Below, piece by piece: positions 32,564 through 44,166 of a stretch of 64,000 nt of DNA. The notes under the pieces are model-generated. The model was not told where the DNA came from, searched no databases, and saw only the letters and a program-made list of their open reading frames with translations. Each line of letters begins with the position of its first letter. The stretch's first letter is position 1. The DNA is from Thereva unica (Eukaryota > Arthropoda > Insecta > Diptera > Therevidae): assembly GCA_949987705.1 (NCBI GenBank), contig OX465282.1, positions 13,194,501 to 13,258,500 on the forward strand, written 5' to 3'. The translations under genes were made by a program, and so were the position numbers.

Positions 32564-32586
32564 TTTTTTAATATAGTTTTATATAT
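32564..32586 (-). other. 5' untranslated part of nested gene with probable splice acceptor
   Basis: On the minus strand CTCTTTTTTTCCTAG ends at 32587, 24 bases before the ATG. This is a strong acceptor and implies a non-coding first exon further right, which I could not locate. Confidence 0.55.
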
Positions 32587-32587
32587 C

Positions 32588-33660
32588 TAGGAAAAAAAGA
32601 GAAAGTTAAATGAATTTTTGATGAGGTTATTTTTTAGAGTTTTTAACGTTTTGCTTCAGTAAATTTTTTTCGTGGTGGCTAATTATTTTGTGACAAAATT
32701 CATGTTAAACGATGCATGAATATTTCCGGTTTTTATTTGAATTTTAATTTAATACTATTTTCTTCTTTAGAATTGCCTGATTTCCCTAATACTATATTAT
32801 ACACAAAATCCATCCAATTTATGCACAATTCTATACCCGAAGTAATTAGACAGATGGAAATGATGAGTTCAAGATAAATATTCTGTGTAATTTAATCGTG
32901 TTTCTAATTACTATGATTAATACGACGATGACTAATTTTGTCATTTTGTGTGGAATTGAATTAATGCATCATCACTTTTTTACAGTGTGTATGTATGTAT
33001 ATGGTGTGGTTTTTGATGTGGGTAAACACAAAATTCTAAATTTAGCAAAAATGTTTACAAATTTTTTTGTGTTTGTTTTTTTTATCTTTGCCGAAAAGTA
33101 AAGTGAAAATCGATTAAAAAACTCGAGAGATAAAGATTAAATCTAAAGGGGAATATTGAAATTTATAGAAAGGTTGAACATCCCGAACCTTCTTCATTTA
33201 AGGTGTAAGGAGAAGACATAAATTTTTTGGTGGATAGTAAACCATCAAGCACTTTGAATATTTTTTGAGTCAGTACTTTTCTCATATTACCCTAAATGAT
33301 TTATATTAGCGCACACTTTCCGTTTATGGGTCAAGGTGAGCTACCATATACATATATGAGTATCAAGCTTCGCGAGAGACTTGATACTAACTTGTTTTAT
33401 AACATTATCCTTGCGGTGCTTTGTGGCAAGTTGCAACTAAGCTTGAGCTGCTACACAAATTAATGGTGGCAGCGGTGGGATATAATTTGTGTTATGTTCA
33501 ATACCTTGTGGCTTTACAAAAATTATGAGCGAAACTCTAGTCCCTATTATTAACCGGTTAAGCTAGTGCGATGCGTTATTAGGGCTACTCTTGATAATTT
33601 TAAGAAAGTTACTATTTTACGGTGGTTTTCGAAGCTCCAGTCCAAATAAATGAGGTACAT
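32588..33660. other. Intronic DNA upstream of nested gene, nothing certain
   Basis: Here the promoter and first exon of the nested gene would be expected. No clear TATA box or donor could be chosen. A short inverted word, GTATCAAGCTTCGCGAGAGA / CTTGATAC, lies at about 33360-33390. Confidence 0.35.
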
Positions 33661-33765
33661 TCAAAGCTTTGGAATCACCCTTTGTATTAATAGCCCATCA
33701 TTTCGTTCAAGTCATGGTGAAATGTCTAGTAGTAAGCTTGATTTGAAAGATAGAAGAGAAAGTTA
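33661..33765 (+). repeat. Dispersed ~90-110 bp repeat, copy 4
   Basis: It has the words TTGGAATCACCCTTTGTA and AATGTCTAGTAGTAAGCTTG and the tail GAAAGATAGAAGAGAAAG, as in copies 1 and 2. Confidence 0.65.
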
Positions 33766-33957
33766 AGTTAAACCAATAAATCTGAGTGCCTAAGGCTTGA
33801 TCGAAAGCTTTGAGATATTTAGACCAGCCAAACGAATCTTAGAAAAGCGATGCAAACAAGTTCTTAGTTAGAAACACTAGAACACTAGTTTGAATTGCCA
33901 TGAAACTTCCTTCCCCGGTAAAAATAATAGAATTACTATCTTAACGACAATCTTACT

Positions 33958-33990
33958 GAGTTTATGCTCCTTTAATCCCTCATGGGACAT
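33958..33990 (-). repeat. Last ~30 bp of the 705-type LINE
   Basis: On the minus strand CATGAGGGATTAAAGGAGC matches the very 3' end of the LINE at 705-2182. It is a strongly 5'-truncated scrap. Confidence 0.6.
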
Positions 33991-35059
33991 ACGACAATAC
34001 GACAATCATTGTGACAAAATGTTGGTGGCACTGTTTAAACAAAAAAATTCTTTATCTAGACCAAGGGTCAGTAACCTTTTCGTAACATAGGCCAGAATAC
34101 ATTTTACGACTTTTTTCGCGGGTCGTAGTAGTCAATTGACACTTTCTTGTAACCGAAGCAGTACATTTGTCTCTTACAATATTGTAAATTGTACCGAGGC
34201 CTCAATTTTTTTTAAATGTCCCAGTTTAAAAATAATTTCCGAAATAAACAAGGCGAGCTGTGACAAGGATTACTTATTCCTTAGTTCTTTTGGCGCCAGT
34301 ATAATTTTCTAACTTGAAATTAGGTAGGGTGAGATTTTACAATATATACATTGTTGAGGCATAGGTTTCTTACTTTGAGACAGTTTAATTCATTTTAGGA
34401 TCAAATTCGAAAAACAAACCTCTTAATTGGTATTTACTTTTCTTCTTTTTTTATTTTGCTTGTTTTTGTGTCATTTTAGCATTACAATGGCACCTCGACT
34501 CATTTGAAGTATGACATTGTACTGGCTCAAAAGAAAAAAGAGGCAACTCTTACAAACTCATTTTTTAATCGTGTCCTATTAAATACTAAATTCAAACTTC
34601 CCTGCGACCTCTTGTCTATAAAACCGGTTTGTGTATGAAATAGTCAAAGAAACAATGCAATGATTCCCTATATCTTATGTATAGATTAGGTGGCATTAGA
34701 TCGAGAACACACAGAGCCCCCGTTACTCTAAGATATGTGACATTCTTTGGTCTTGGCCTGAAGTCTGAATTTGTAATATTATTATATTTTGCAAGACGTC
34801 CAAAGCCGTATGTCAGCATTTGCTTAATCATTTGTGTGTAGAGCTACCTTTCTCCTATCGAAGGTCTGCTTAGTAAATACCCGTACTGGCCTTTGCCCTA
34901 TATTTGAGTGAACCGCCAGGTTAGTTTTGGGCCCCTAGTATTATTTAGGATCGCAGTGTAACTTTAACGTTTTGATTAATCTATGGCTTACATAATTTTA
35001 TATTGTTGAGTTTATCATATTTCGGAGATTAGACATGTAGAAGTTTTCATACGATAGCC
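33991..35059. other. Intronic DNA, nothing certain
   Basis: CAAGGGTCAGTAACCTTTT at about 34065 looks like a hAT-type end, but no matching right end was found. Confidence 0.35.
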
Positions 35060-35570
35060 CGAGTAAAAATGAAAAATGGTCCTTACAACGGGCGAACACA
35101 GGCCGCTTGGATTTTTAAGAGACATGTGATCGCCGTAAAGTTTTTAACCATTTTTAGCGAAAATACACCGTCCAGGACGGCCAAACTTGATCAAAAGATT
35201 TAAATGGCCGAGTATTGAGTTGTACACCAGGCATACAACAGGCATATAAAGGCCAAGAGCATACAATTTTCGTTACTTCACAGAACAATCGATAGGTTTG
35301 TCGAATGTCCGTCTTGAACGAGGAAATTACGATTTTCCTTTTTTGTATGCGATGATTTATTGTAGGATAACTCAGTTGCATTAGAGTATGCGAAAATATC
35401 TCTATGCAGATATGAATATTGAAAAGGTTTTTTGAATAGCATTATATATATAAATAACTGGAAAATAACGTACAGTTCTGCAAACAACCTTCTGATGGCT
35501 GGCATATGGTCTAGGACTATGTTTCAATCACGGCCGTAGTTCGCCCGTTGTAAGGCCATATTTTTACTCG
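35060..35570. mobile_element. Non-autonomous DNA transposon, 511 bp
   Basis: The left end CGAGTAAAAATGAAAAATGG continues into TCCTTACAACGGGCGAAC. The right end, read inward, is CGAGTAAAAATATGGCCTTA, then CAACGGGCGAAC. The inverted repeats are about 40 bp. No target duplication is evident and no protein is coded. A piece of the same family is at 15165-15258. Confidence 0.7.
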
Positions 35571-36764
35571 AGAGTCTACCATGGTTTTTGTAAGTCTCCT
35601 TTTCTGCAAAAATACATGTACATTGCTTTAGTCCTAAAGTTGAGTTATTTAAATCGATCCACATATATCCCCGACGGCACGGCACCGATGCTTCCGTGAT
35701 GAATTTTTCACTGAAAGCAAAAACGCATTCAATCCAAATATTTTATCTTTTAACCAATATCACAGTGAGAGAGTCGCATGATATTTTACGTCATTTTTGG
35801 CTTCTCAGGTGCTAGCAACACTTAAAAAGGTTTGGGAAACAATGCTCTAAGGTAATACAAAGCCGTTTTATGACCAATAACGAGATTTCTTCTGTTTCAG
35901 AATGATGTAATGTAGAAGTGATTATTGAATTTTTGCCCGTAAAGTCCAAAGCACGAGTCACACTCATTGTTTTCATAAATGAATGAGTAAATAACTACCA
36001 TGAAGTAATTCCAAACAAAACTCCATTCTATATTAATAAATTCATTCAAGAAAAACAACAAATAAATCATGAAAATTATTCAAGCTTGTGTAAGTGGTAA
36101 GCGAGAAAATACTCAGGCATGGTGGCATTTATCTCACTTTCATCTTTATTCATGATTCTCGGGGTTCATGGAAATTTTTTCCAATAATATTGAAAATGTT
36201 TCAATATAAAATAAAATTGTAATCGATTATGTATTTTTTTATTCGCCGTGAAATTGAATCGAATTGAAAATCCGAGAAGTTGTTTACTTTTTTTTACATT
36301 GTATAAATAAAAAAGGTGATATGATATTACATATGTGTATATGAATGGAGAAAGAAAATATTTCATGCATATTACGATTTTGGTAGGATAAAGGTAGAAA
36401 TTTTGTGATATGGAAAAGGATTCTTTGTATTGATTATGTAAATATTTATAAAGGTGAAAGGGATTTGCTGTAGATAGATAGGGGGAAAACGGTGCGTTAT
36501 GCTCTCTTGTTTGTTACTTTCTGACGTATCATGCATTATACTGAAGCATTGTTTCAATAATAAAAGCATTTTCTTTGTTGTTTAGTAAATAGTCTCAACT
36601 TTCTATATACCATTTTGTTGTAATTTTCGGAACGCCTGTATGAAATTTTTGTTGTATCATTTTACTATCACCTTTTTTTGAAATTATAAACAAGGCAGAT
36701 TAGTATCATTATTACGAATTAGATATTGAAAAGATCGGGTTACAATCGTAGTGTTTATAGGACA
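35571..36764. other. AT-rich intronic DNA
   Basis: The word GATGCTTCCGTGATGAATTTTTCACTG at 35688-35715 recurs in the MITE at 36765. Otherwise nothing seen. Confidence 0.4.
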
Positions 36765-37353
36765 GATTCACACTTATCCGTGACGATGCTTTCCGTGTCA
36801 GTGGCTTCCGTGATGAATTTTTCACTGGCAATCACACAGCATCAGCTTTTCCGTATTATCAGTGCTTAATATTCCATGGCAAATGTGATACATGTTACTT
36901 ATTATTTTTGAAATTTTGAACAGTAAGGGCATCGGGCATTATGGAATTTAGCGTAGAATATATGCTGCAATAGCATTGCTCTTAGGCGAGGAGGAAAAGG
37001 ATAACAAAAATACCTACGCGTCGAATTGATAACCTCCTCCTTTTTTTAAGTCGGTTAAAAAAAAGAATGAGTTCAATCCAATGTTCCGAAACTTGAATTA
37101 AAAATAATAACTATTTGTTTCACGTCCGGCAGAAATTAAAAAAATATCGGTAGAAACGTAGTTTTTGTGTTTTTTACATACGCCTGATGAGTACTGAGAA
37201 CATTGGTGTCGCACTGTTTCGGATGTGTGGGAATATGTCGCGCCTTTCCTAATTTACTTTCATGGAATTACATCGCGCCAGTATTTGTTTTTTTTCACTG
37301 ATGCTTCCGGTACTGCACTGAAGCAGCCGTCACGTCACGGATATGTGCGAATC
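36765..37353. mobile_element. Probable MITE with GATTCRCAC.TATCCGTGACG ends
   Basis: GATTCACACTTATCCGTGAC on the left and GATTCGCACATATCCGTGAC on the right (read inward) are inverted over about 22 bp. The interior has GATGCTTCCG near both ends. Target duplication not resolved. Confidence 0.55.
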
Positions 37354-37778
37354 GATCTTGAGTAGATACTAATGAGTAAATGGAAATAATGGTAGCAACA
37401 TTTTCAATACTTGACGATGGCCCCTGTGCTGAATGTCGAGTCGTGATTTGTGACAAGTTTTTTGAGTTGAAGAAAGTAGCGTTTCAGACGAATTGCGACT
37501 TTCAGCATAGGCGCTTAGCACATCTTGCTCATGGAAGGCCTCCTTTATTTCTCTAAGAATATGTAAAAGGAAAACCCGTTACCGCTAATGAACGAAAACT
37601 TGTATTTAAACCACCCCAGCTGGGAGTGGAGTGCAGATAGGAGCATTCCTTTTAATACTCTCCTAAAAGCGTTCTATAAGCAGAGAATAGCGTTTAATTA
37701 AAGAATTCATGTCGGGCTGTTGATATTTGAATAAGTTTTAATTTTTGTCTTCACCTTTTCCAATTGTCTTTCCCTTAC

Positions 37779-37935
37779 CAAACGCGCAAGTGTTATTTTA
37801 CCAAAGCGGTCCCCCAACTAAGTACTAACTACATCCAATGCTGCTTGACTTTAATAATCGAACAAGAACTGGTCTATTAAGTATACTAACGGCACCCTTT
37901 ATGGTCACCAAGTATTCTTCGTCATATCTTTGTCC
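37779..37935 (-). repeat. Dispersed repeat X, copy 2
   Basis: Inverted match to 31255-31456, sharing ACCAAAGCGGTCCCCCAACT, AGTACTAACTACATCCAATG and CTGGTCTATTAAGTATACTA. Confidence 0.65.
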
Positions 37936-38700
37936 TATAAAATTTCTTAAAGCTCCAATTTTGCTTCCTTGGAAGCATATTGACACGCTCCCCGAAGTTT
38001 TCTGACTGGGGGATGCTTTTCGTCTATTTTGTAAATTGTAAACTCAAACGATATTGATTTGAAACGAAATTTGTTTTCACTAATAGTTAGTATTAGTTTA
38101 TTTAAAAAGTTTCGTCGAATACAAGAAGTATAAGATCCGGTTGTTCATGAAAGACCGGTGACCCCTTAAGAACTAATTCGGCTCAGCTCAGAATCACAAA
38201 CCGAATCATTTACTGATTTTAAATAAGCGAAATTTTGAGCTGGCTCAGATATGAGTTATCCATCTCCATTAGTAAACTTTGTTCGAAGGAAGGAATTGAC
38301 AATAGAATAGGTTAACAGGAGTCTGAAGGATGCTAAAACCATGGGGCTTGCGCTTGAATTCCTAGATTTTGTAATCCCCATTAAAGGGAGAAATTTGCAT
38401 GAAGTCCAAGGATGTTACAAAAATCAAAACAAAAATTCGTCTTCGATTTTGCAAAATCAATATTGAGCCAGTCCGTTCGTCGGGGATAGCTTGAGACAGT
38501 CTCGCCGGAGTCAAGTTTTCCATTGAATTTTTACATTTAAAACTCGTAACAAATGAATTGAAACGATTCCTGTGCTGCCACTCCTGCTACCCGTCTATAA
38601 CGCCGGCAATACTATACTAGACTTCCAGATGAAAACGGACGCTAGGTAAGAAGATCCAACCTAAACCCTATGTACTTTGGTACTTTATTTTTAATCAGTT
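37936..38700. other. Intronic DNA, nothing recognised
   Basis: No convincing reading frame, repeat ends or RNA signature. Confidence 0.4.
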
Positions 38701-41700
38701 AAGTCGACGAAATGCTTTATTATTAGGCTCAAGTCAAAAATATTCCCTTTTAACTATCCAGAGAAAATATTGACAATCGGAAATGTGCGTGCAATATTCA
38801 TAAAACTACCTGGTGAAAAAACTTGTGAAACTTGAAGTTCTTTTTTTACATCTAAAAACAAAAAAAGAACTTGTATTATATCACATTCTCCCAAAGCTAG
38901 AGAAATGGTTTTGCTTTACTTTACATACTCTACACCCACCCTTGTTCTAATCTAATATAATAGTTGCATAACAAAATCGATATGTGAACTACTCCGTATG
39001 CAAAAATAGTTTTACACTTTAAAAGAACTAAGAAGTATTGGTGTGGAACTTAAAAATTCTCTTTAATGCTATGAAGGAAAAACATACTTCCTTAACTGCA
39101 AATTATCATCGTCGACGTTTAGTTGCAAAATTAGTTCCAGTCATAAAAATTTTTCTACAGCTAAGAAATAACAGAATTTCTCTAGTTCTTTTCTGTTTCT
39201 ACTTATAATTCTCTACTTCTTATTTATAAAATTATATGCTAACACCATTTCCACACCCGAAATTTGATCAATATTTATTCATTAGCATTTTACCAAGAAT
39301 TCTCTGGTATTTTATTGAGAATTTGATATTGTTTAATACTCGAACTTCTCTATATTAATATACTTATGTACATCTGTGTTTACTTAATTGTTTTTTTAGT
39401 CTTGCTTTTTGATTAAAAAAAAGAAGATAATTATAGAGCAAAGTTCTTTTTTAAAATTTTTTGTTCTTTTTTCCCTCAAAAAAATTGTTTTTTCAATGTT
39501 ACTATAAAAGAAGTAGGAAGAACATTAAAACAATTGAGCAAACAAACCATAACACAAATTCTATCAACCAAAGAAAAATTTTGTCCTATCTCTTAAAAAT
39601 CTTGCAACTTCTTCTCGATCTTGAATAAAACGAAGCAAAACTTTTAGTAGTTGTATGCTTGCTTTCAAGTAACTAAATATGGAAATTGAATGCCTTGATG
39701 CTGATTACCAAGAATGAGCAATTAAGAAATTCCACTGTGTAATATGCACATTCATATATTGTACATATATAAAAAAAACGTGTATGTAATAATTTTGGTT
39801 CATTATTATTAATTATTATTGATGGAAAGATAAAGATCGAAGAAAAAAGACGTTAAAAACTACTACGACGTATTCTTTTGCAAATTGAGTTGTTTGACCG
39901 GTTCGCTATAATAAAATAGAAGACGACAAGCCTAACAAAGCAACAAACATGCATATTGTTTCGTTTTTCTTTCTATGGATATATTAATAGGATTAAATTG
40001 TTGTTTTTGTGCAGTATTGATTTGATCCTAATTTGTTCTTGTTAGTTCTTTTTGTCATAATATGAAGAGAATTACAGAATACATAAAGCAATGGTACGAA
40101 AAAAAAGAACAAAAAAACATATAAAACTAAAAATTTGAATGACTTCCAGAATGAGTAATAAAATATAACATCATCATCAACCCATATAGTCAATGCTATC
40201 GACAGTATCTACTAATATAACATAGAAATAGAATATATCCAGAAATATATGTACACTATCCAAAAAAAATCATATTTCATATAAAATGACCTTTTTCTCT
40301 GCGGATTATTAAAAAACAAAAAATAAAAACAGATTTATTATCGAGAGAAGTTTTTGAAGAAGATACACCATAAAAACCTGTCCAAAAAACAATAAATATA
40401 CTCGTAGATATATAGATGCTACACAATCCAAAATATCGCAAGTTCGTCTTTAAAGACGTTTCTTCTATCCTGTTTTACAATCACGTGATCCTATATTATC
40501 GTTTGTATACCTATACATAAGTATGCTACCAAATATAGTTATAATTATTATGGTACTAAATATTTTTATTACCCTCCCCTTTAAATTTTTATTACCACCT
40601 GTTTAAAAAAACACTTTTAATTATCAAAGGAAACCCCCAAAAATCAATTTTTTGATTTGTTAAAAACGAAATACTACAAAAAAAAAATAAGAAAGGGAAT
40701 TTTTTTTGCCAATGTATCAGTGTTGCATGACCAGTTTCTTTGCGAATTATTCACCACTGTTTCTTTTTTGGTTTTTATATTTCTTTTTGCAAAAAAACAC
40801 GATTCTTAGAAATATTTTTTGTATCGATGTATGTTCGTATCGTATATATAATATAATCCACGTGTGATTACACAATTTTATTATTATTATTCTTGATTAT
40901 TATTTATTTATATTTTCATATTTTATTTGTTTTTATATTTTTTTTTTTGATTTAAGAACAAAAACCAAGCGATAAAAACCACATTCCAGCACATATTCCA
41001 TATTTCTTTTATCTTTCATATGTTTTTACCTATTTCTTTTTTTTTTATTTTTATTTTAACACTAAAAAATTTCACTTTTTTTTATTTATTATTATTTTTT
41101 ACATTTATATTTTTCTGCTCCACTAATTTCTTTTTTTATATAAATTTTAGTAGAAAAGAAATTCCCCTTTTTTGTACTTCTTTTCCCCTTATTAGTTTCT
41201 ATTTCTTTTCTTCGAATACAAAAAACTCGAATTCTTTTTTGTATCAAAATAATTAGCCACGATTTTATATTTTTATTTAATACCAAAGAAATTTTTTTCT
41301 TTATCTTTTCTCTAAACTAAATAAACGCGTTTTCTTTTATATCTTTTTGGCTAATATCTATGTATTCATATATAAAAGTATATATAGAAAGGTGTTTTTG
41401 AAGAACTATATTTATTTATTTATTTGCCGTATTTCTCTACCTTTTTTTTTTCTTATAAATTTCTTATATTTTATTCGCGCTGCTGAACAATCTTTAACTC
41501 ACTGACGAAATACTGGCCACCATCAATGCTTTTTGTTCGTTCACCAATTTCAATGTTTCGCCATCATCAACGTCTCTCTTTCTTTCCTCTCTCAATTTAT
41601 TTTAGATATACTGGCATATAGAGTCAAAAGCAAAAAAGACTGGTGAACTAATACCACTATGGTGTCTATATTTTTGTGCGAATATATATGTTGTTTAATT

Positions 41701-41976
41701 ATATTATGTTGTTGTCGTTTAAAAGTGGAAAAAGTTAGACTAGCTTTTTGTGATGTGAAATTGTGTTTATAGAAACTGGTTTTGCTGGTCGTTTCGCGCT
41801 CGTACATATTGGGAAATATAAGCTTTTTAAATAAGTTAGAAAAGAAAAGCTTTTTGGGGAATATACATGGAAGATGAGAGATTATGTGTACAGTGTTGGT
41901 ATATCGGTGGAAAAAAGTTGAGGGAAATTTTTTTAGTATTGAGGGAAATTTTTTAGTAGGCCTTAAATACTTCAAT
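38701..41976. other. Long AT-rich tract without recognisable mobile elements
   Basis: About 3.3 kb of A/T-rich sequence with no repeat shared with the rest of the window and no long frame. It is the longest element-free tract in the intron. I see no exon in it, but small RNAs or enhancers cannot be judged by eye. Confidence 0.5.
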
Positions 41977-42131
41977 GGGCCTTTTTAGACGGTTCGCTTC
42001 CAGGAACATTCCTCACAGACTTTTGATGATGAAGGTGGAAGTGGGGTGGCATCTCTCATCATCCCCACTTCCCCCTTCATCATCAAAGTTCGTGAGGAAC
42101 GCTCCTGGGAGCGAATCGTCTAAACAGGCCC
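41977..42131. mobile_element. Hairpin MITE, 155 bp
   Basis: The left arm starts GGGCCTTTTTAGACGGTTCG and the right arm, read inward, GGGCCTGTTTAGACGATTCG. The arms extend through TTCCTCAC.GACTTTTGATGA... over about 65 bp each. The GGGCC start recalls the Harbinger and M1 ends here, but the flanks (AAT/TAT) do not show a clean duplication. Confidence 0.75.
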
Positions 42132-42570
42132 TATGGAAGCGATTTAAAATTCAGTTAAATTGTGCTTTTACCAGGAAAGTTCTTGGGAATCAGAGTTGCT
42201 ACTTTCTGGAAAATCTGGAAAAATCAGGTAATTGAAGAAATATGGAAAAATCAGGGAATTTTCATTCAAATCGTGGAATTTTTTCATCCATTATATCCAA
42301 AATATTTTTTGAGGAAATCTAAATATGTATATTAATAAAAGAAAATATGTGTGTCTGCTTGTGCGTACCTTCACCCGTTGGAGCCAAACTAGAAGAGATA
42401 GAAACCTGATTTTTTTTTGTAGATGCCCAAACAGATGACTAAAAGATTTCGTTTTTCGAAATTTTAATTTCATACTTTTTTCCTTTAATTACATAATTAG
42501 TACGGTTTTCCACAATTTTTAACGTTATACGCCTCTTGCAACTTGATTTGGACTTACTTTCATGTAACTA

Positions 42571-42870
42571 TGGAATCCAATCTCGCACCATTTTTGCGGG
42601 ATCAGTAGTGCGGGATCCGCGGGATTTGGGCAGTAGAATCACTTGTTATAAGAACCGAAAGAATAGACAATATTGCAAAGTATTAATAAAAATAGATTTA
42701 GGCCCTCCGAGACGACTGATTTGCAGCTGTTTCGTGATATTTCCCGTGTGTGGAAGTCGGAATCCATACATGAGTCGATGGAAAAGAAACTCATTTGAAA
42801 CTAGTTTGAATTGCTCGCGTGCGAATGTTTTTGCCGATTGGAAGCGATTTCAGTTACCTGGTTGCACTTT
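42571..42870 (+). repeat. Dispersed ~300-bp repeat, copy B
   Basis: Direct match to 10563-10890. Confidence 0.65.
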
Positions 42871-42886
42871 TTAATATTTCTAACAA

Positions 42887-42930
42887 CCTCAAAAACATGC
42901 TCAACAATTTGGCAACAAAAAGTAGTCTAT
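42887..42930 (+). repeat. Short LINE scrap
   Basis: CCTCAAAAACATG.T.AACAATTTGGCAACA matches the RT region of the LINE that follows (about 43434-43474). Confidence 0.6.
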
Positions 42931-43146
42931 GGCTTCCGTGTCTGTTGTGTAGACTTTCAGTTCGATCTGTTGGAAGCCGTAGTTCACGGCGTATTTGCCA
43001 GTTGGTTCAGGCATTCTTTAGCTAGGAGCAGAATAACTTGCATTGTGTCCCTGTTAGTCTTCTCCGTTTTGATCGGTGTTTATGTGAGGGTTGAAGGCTT
43101 TCATCATAATGAGGATTTACTCAGGTGTTGAGTATTTACTTACCCG

Positions 43147-44166
43147 TCGCACTACGGCGACGTCTGATAAAGTAATAGAATTGATAAAAGCCCTATATAA
43201 CAATTCCAAAAGCAGAGTTCTCCATAATGGAAAATTATCCGACAGCTTTGAGGTGAGCTCAGGAGTACGACAAGGATGCCTACTTTCGCCTTTACTATTT
43301 CTTATAGTAATAAATGACATCCTTGTCGGCGCTCTAGATAGTAGAACAGGCGGCATACAATGGGGTTTGTTAGACCGCCTTAAGGATCTCGACTACGCAG
43401 ATGATATCTGTTTGCTGGCCCACAGACACCAGGACCTCAAAAACATGACTAACAATTTGGCAACAGAAAGTAATCCAGCAGGCTTAAGGCTAAATCCGAC
43501 TAAAACTAAAGAAATGCTGATAAATGCAAACACCATTGAACGGACTGCGCTGAATAACCGTGACGTGGAACTGGTAGATAAATTCTGCTACCTCGGTAGT
43601 ATTATTACCGAAAATGGCAGTGCAGAAGAAGATGTCAGTTCCAGAATAAATAAAGCACGAGGCTCAAATGCATGCCTGTTCCGCATATGGAGATCAACGG
43701 AGATTTCCACTTACACCAAACTGCGGCTATTCAACTCCAACGTTAAGGCAGTACTTTTATACGGTTGCGAAACATGGAAAGTCACCCAATTCATCACAGG
43801 GCGCCTACAAGTCTTCTTCAACAGATGCCTGCGTCGTATCCTAAAAATCCGCTGGCAAGATAGAATTTCAAACGAAGAACTATGGCGCCGTGCCGGCCAA
43901 GAAGGATAGACGACCAAATCAGGCGAAGGAAATGAAATTGGGTTGGCCACACCTTGCGATGCGAAAATGAAAATCTAGCCAAACAGGCCCTTGACTAGAA
44001 TCCGCAAGGATCCCGTCAAGTCGGAAGACCTAGAACAACGTGGAGGAGAACCCTACTAGCAGAAGCCGCAACAACTGGGAACATAACAGAGTCCGCTAGA
44101 GGGCAACTGCTTCCGCCCTATGTTCCATGAGGGATTAAAGGAGCGCAATGATGAATGATGATGATA
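43147..44166 (+). mobile_element. 5'-truncated LINE, second copy of the 705-type family
   Basis: It starts inside the RT domain (CACTACGGCGACG) and carries VRQGCLLSPLLF, DLDYADDICLLAHR, LLYGCETWK and ILKIRWQDRISNEELWRRAG. A frameshift then closes the frame at 43909. The nucleotide sequence goes on matching 705-2182 to the end (about 44145) and finishes in an ATGATGAATGATGATGAT tail. By eye it is very close to the first copy. Here the arginine codon of VRQG is intact (CGA), unlike the stop at 1260. Confidence 0.9.

Noticed and set aside
34065..35850. Possible hAT element from CAAGGGTCAGTAACC to a TTTGGGAAACAATGC end
   Set aside because: The two ends do not match each other as inverted repeats, and no 8-bp duplication was found.
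42536..43131. Plus-strand frames upstream of the second LINE
   Set aside because: They overlap the ~300-bp dispersed repeat and a LINE scrap.
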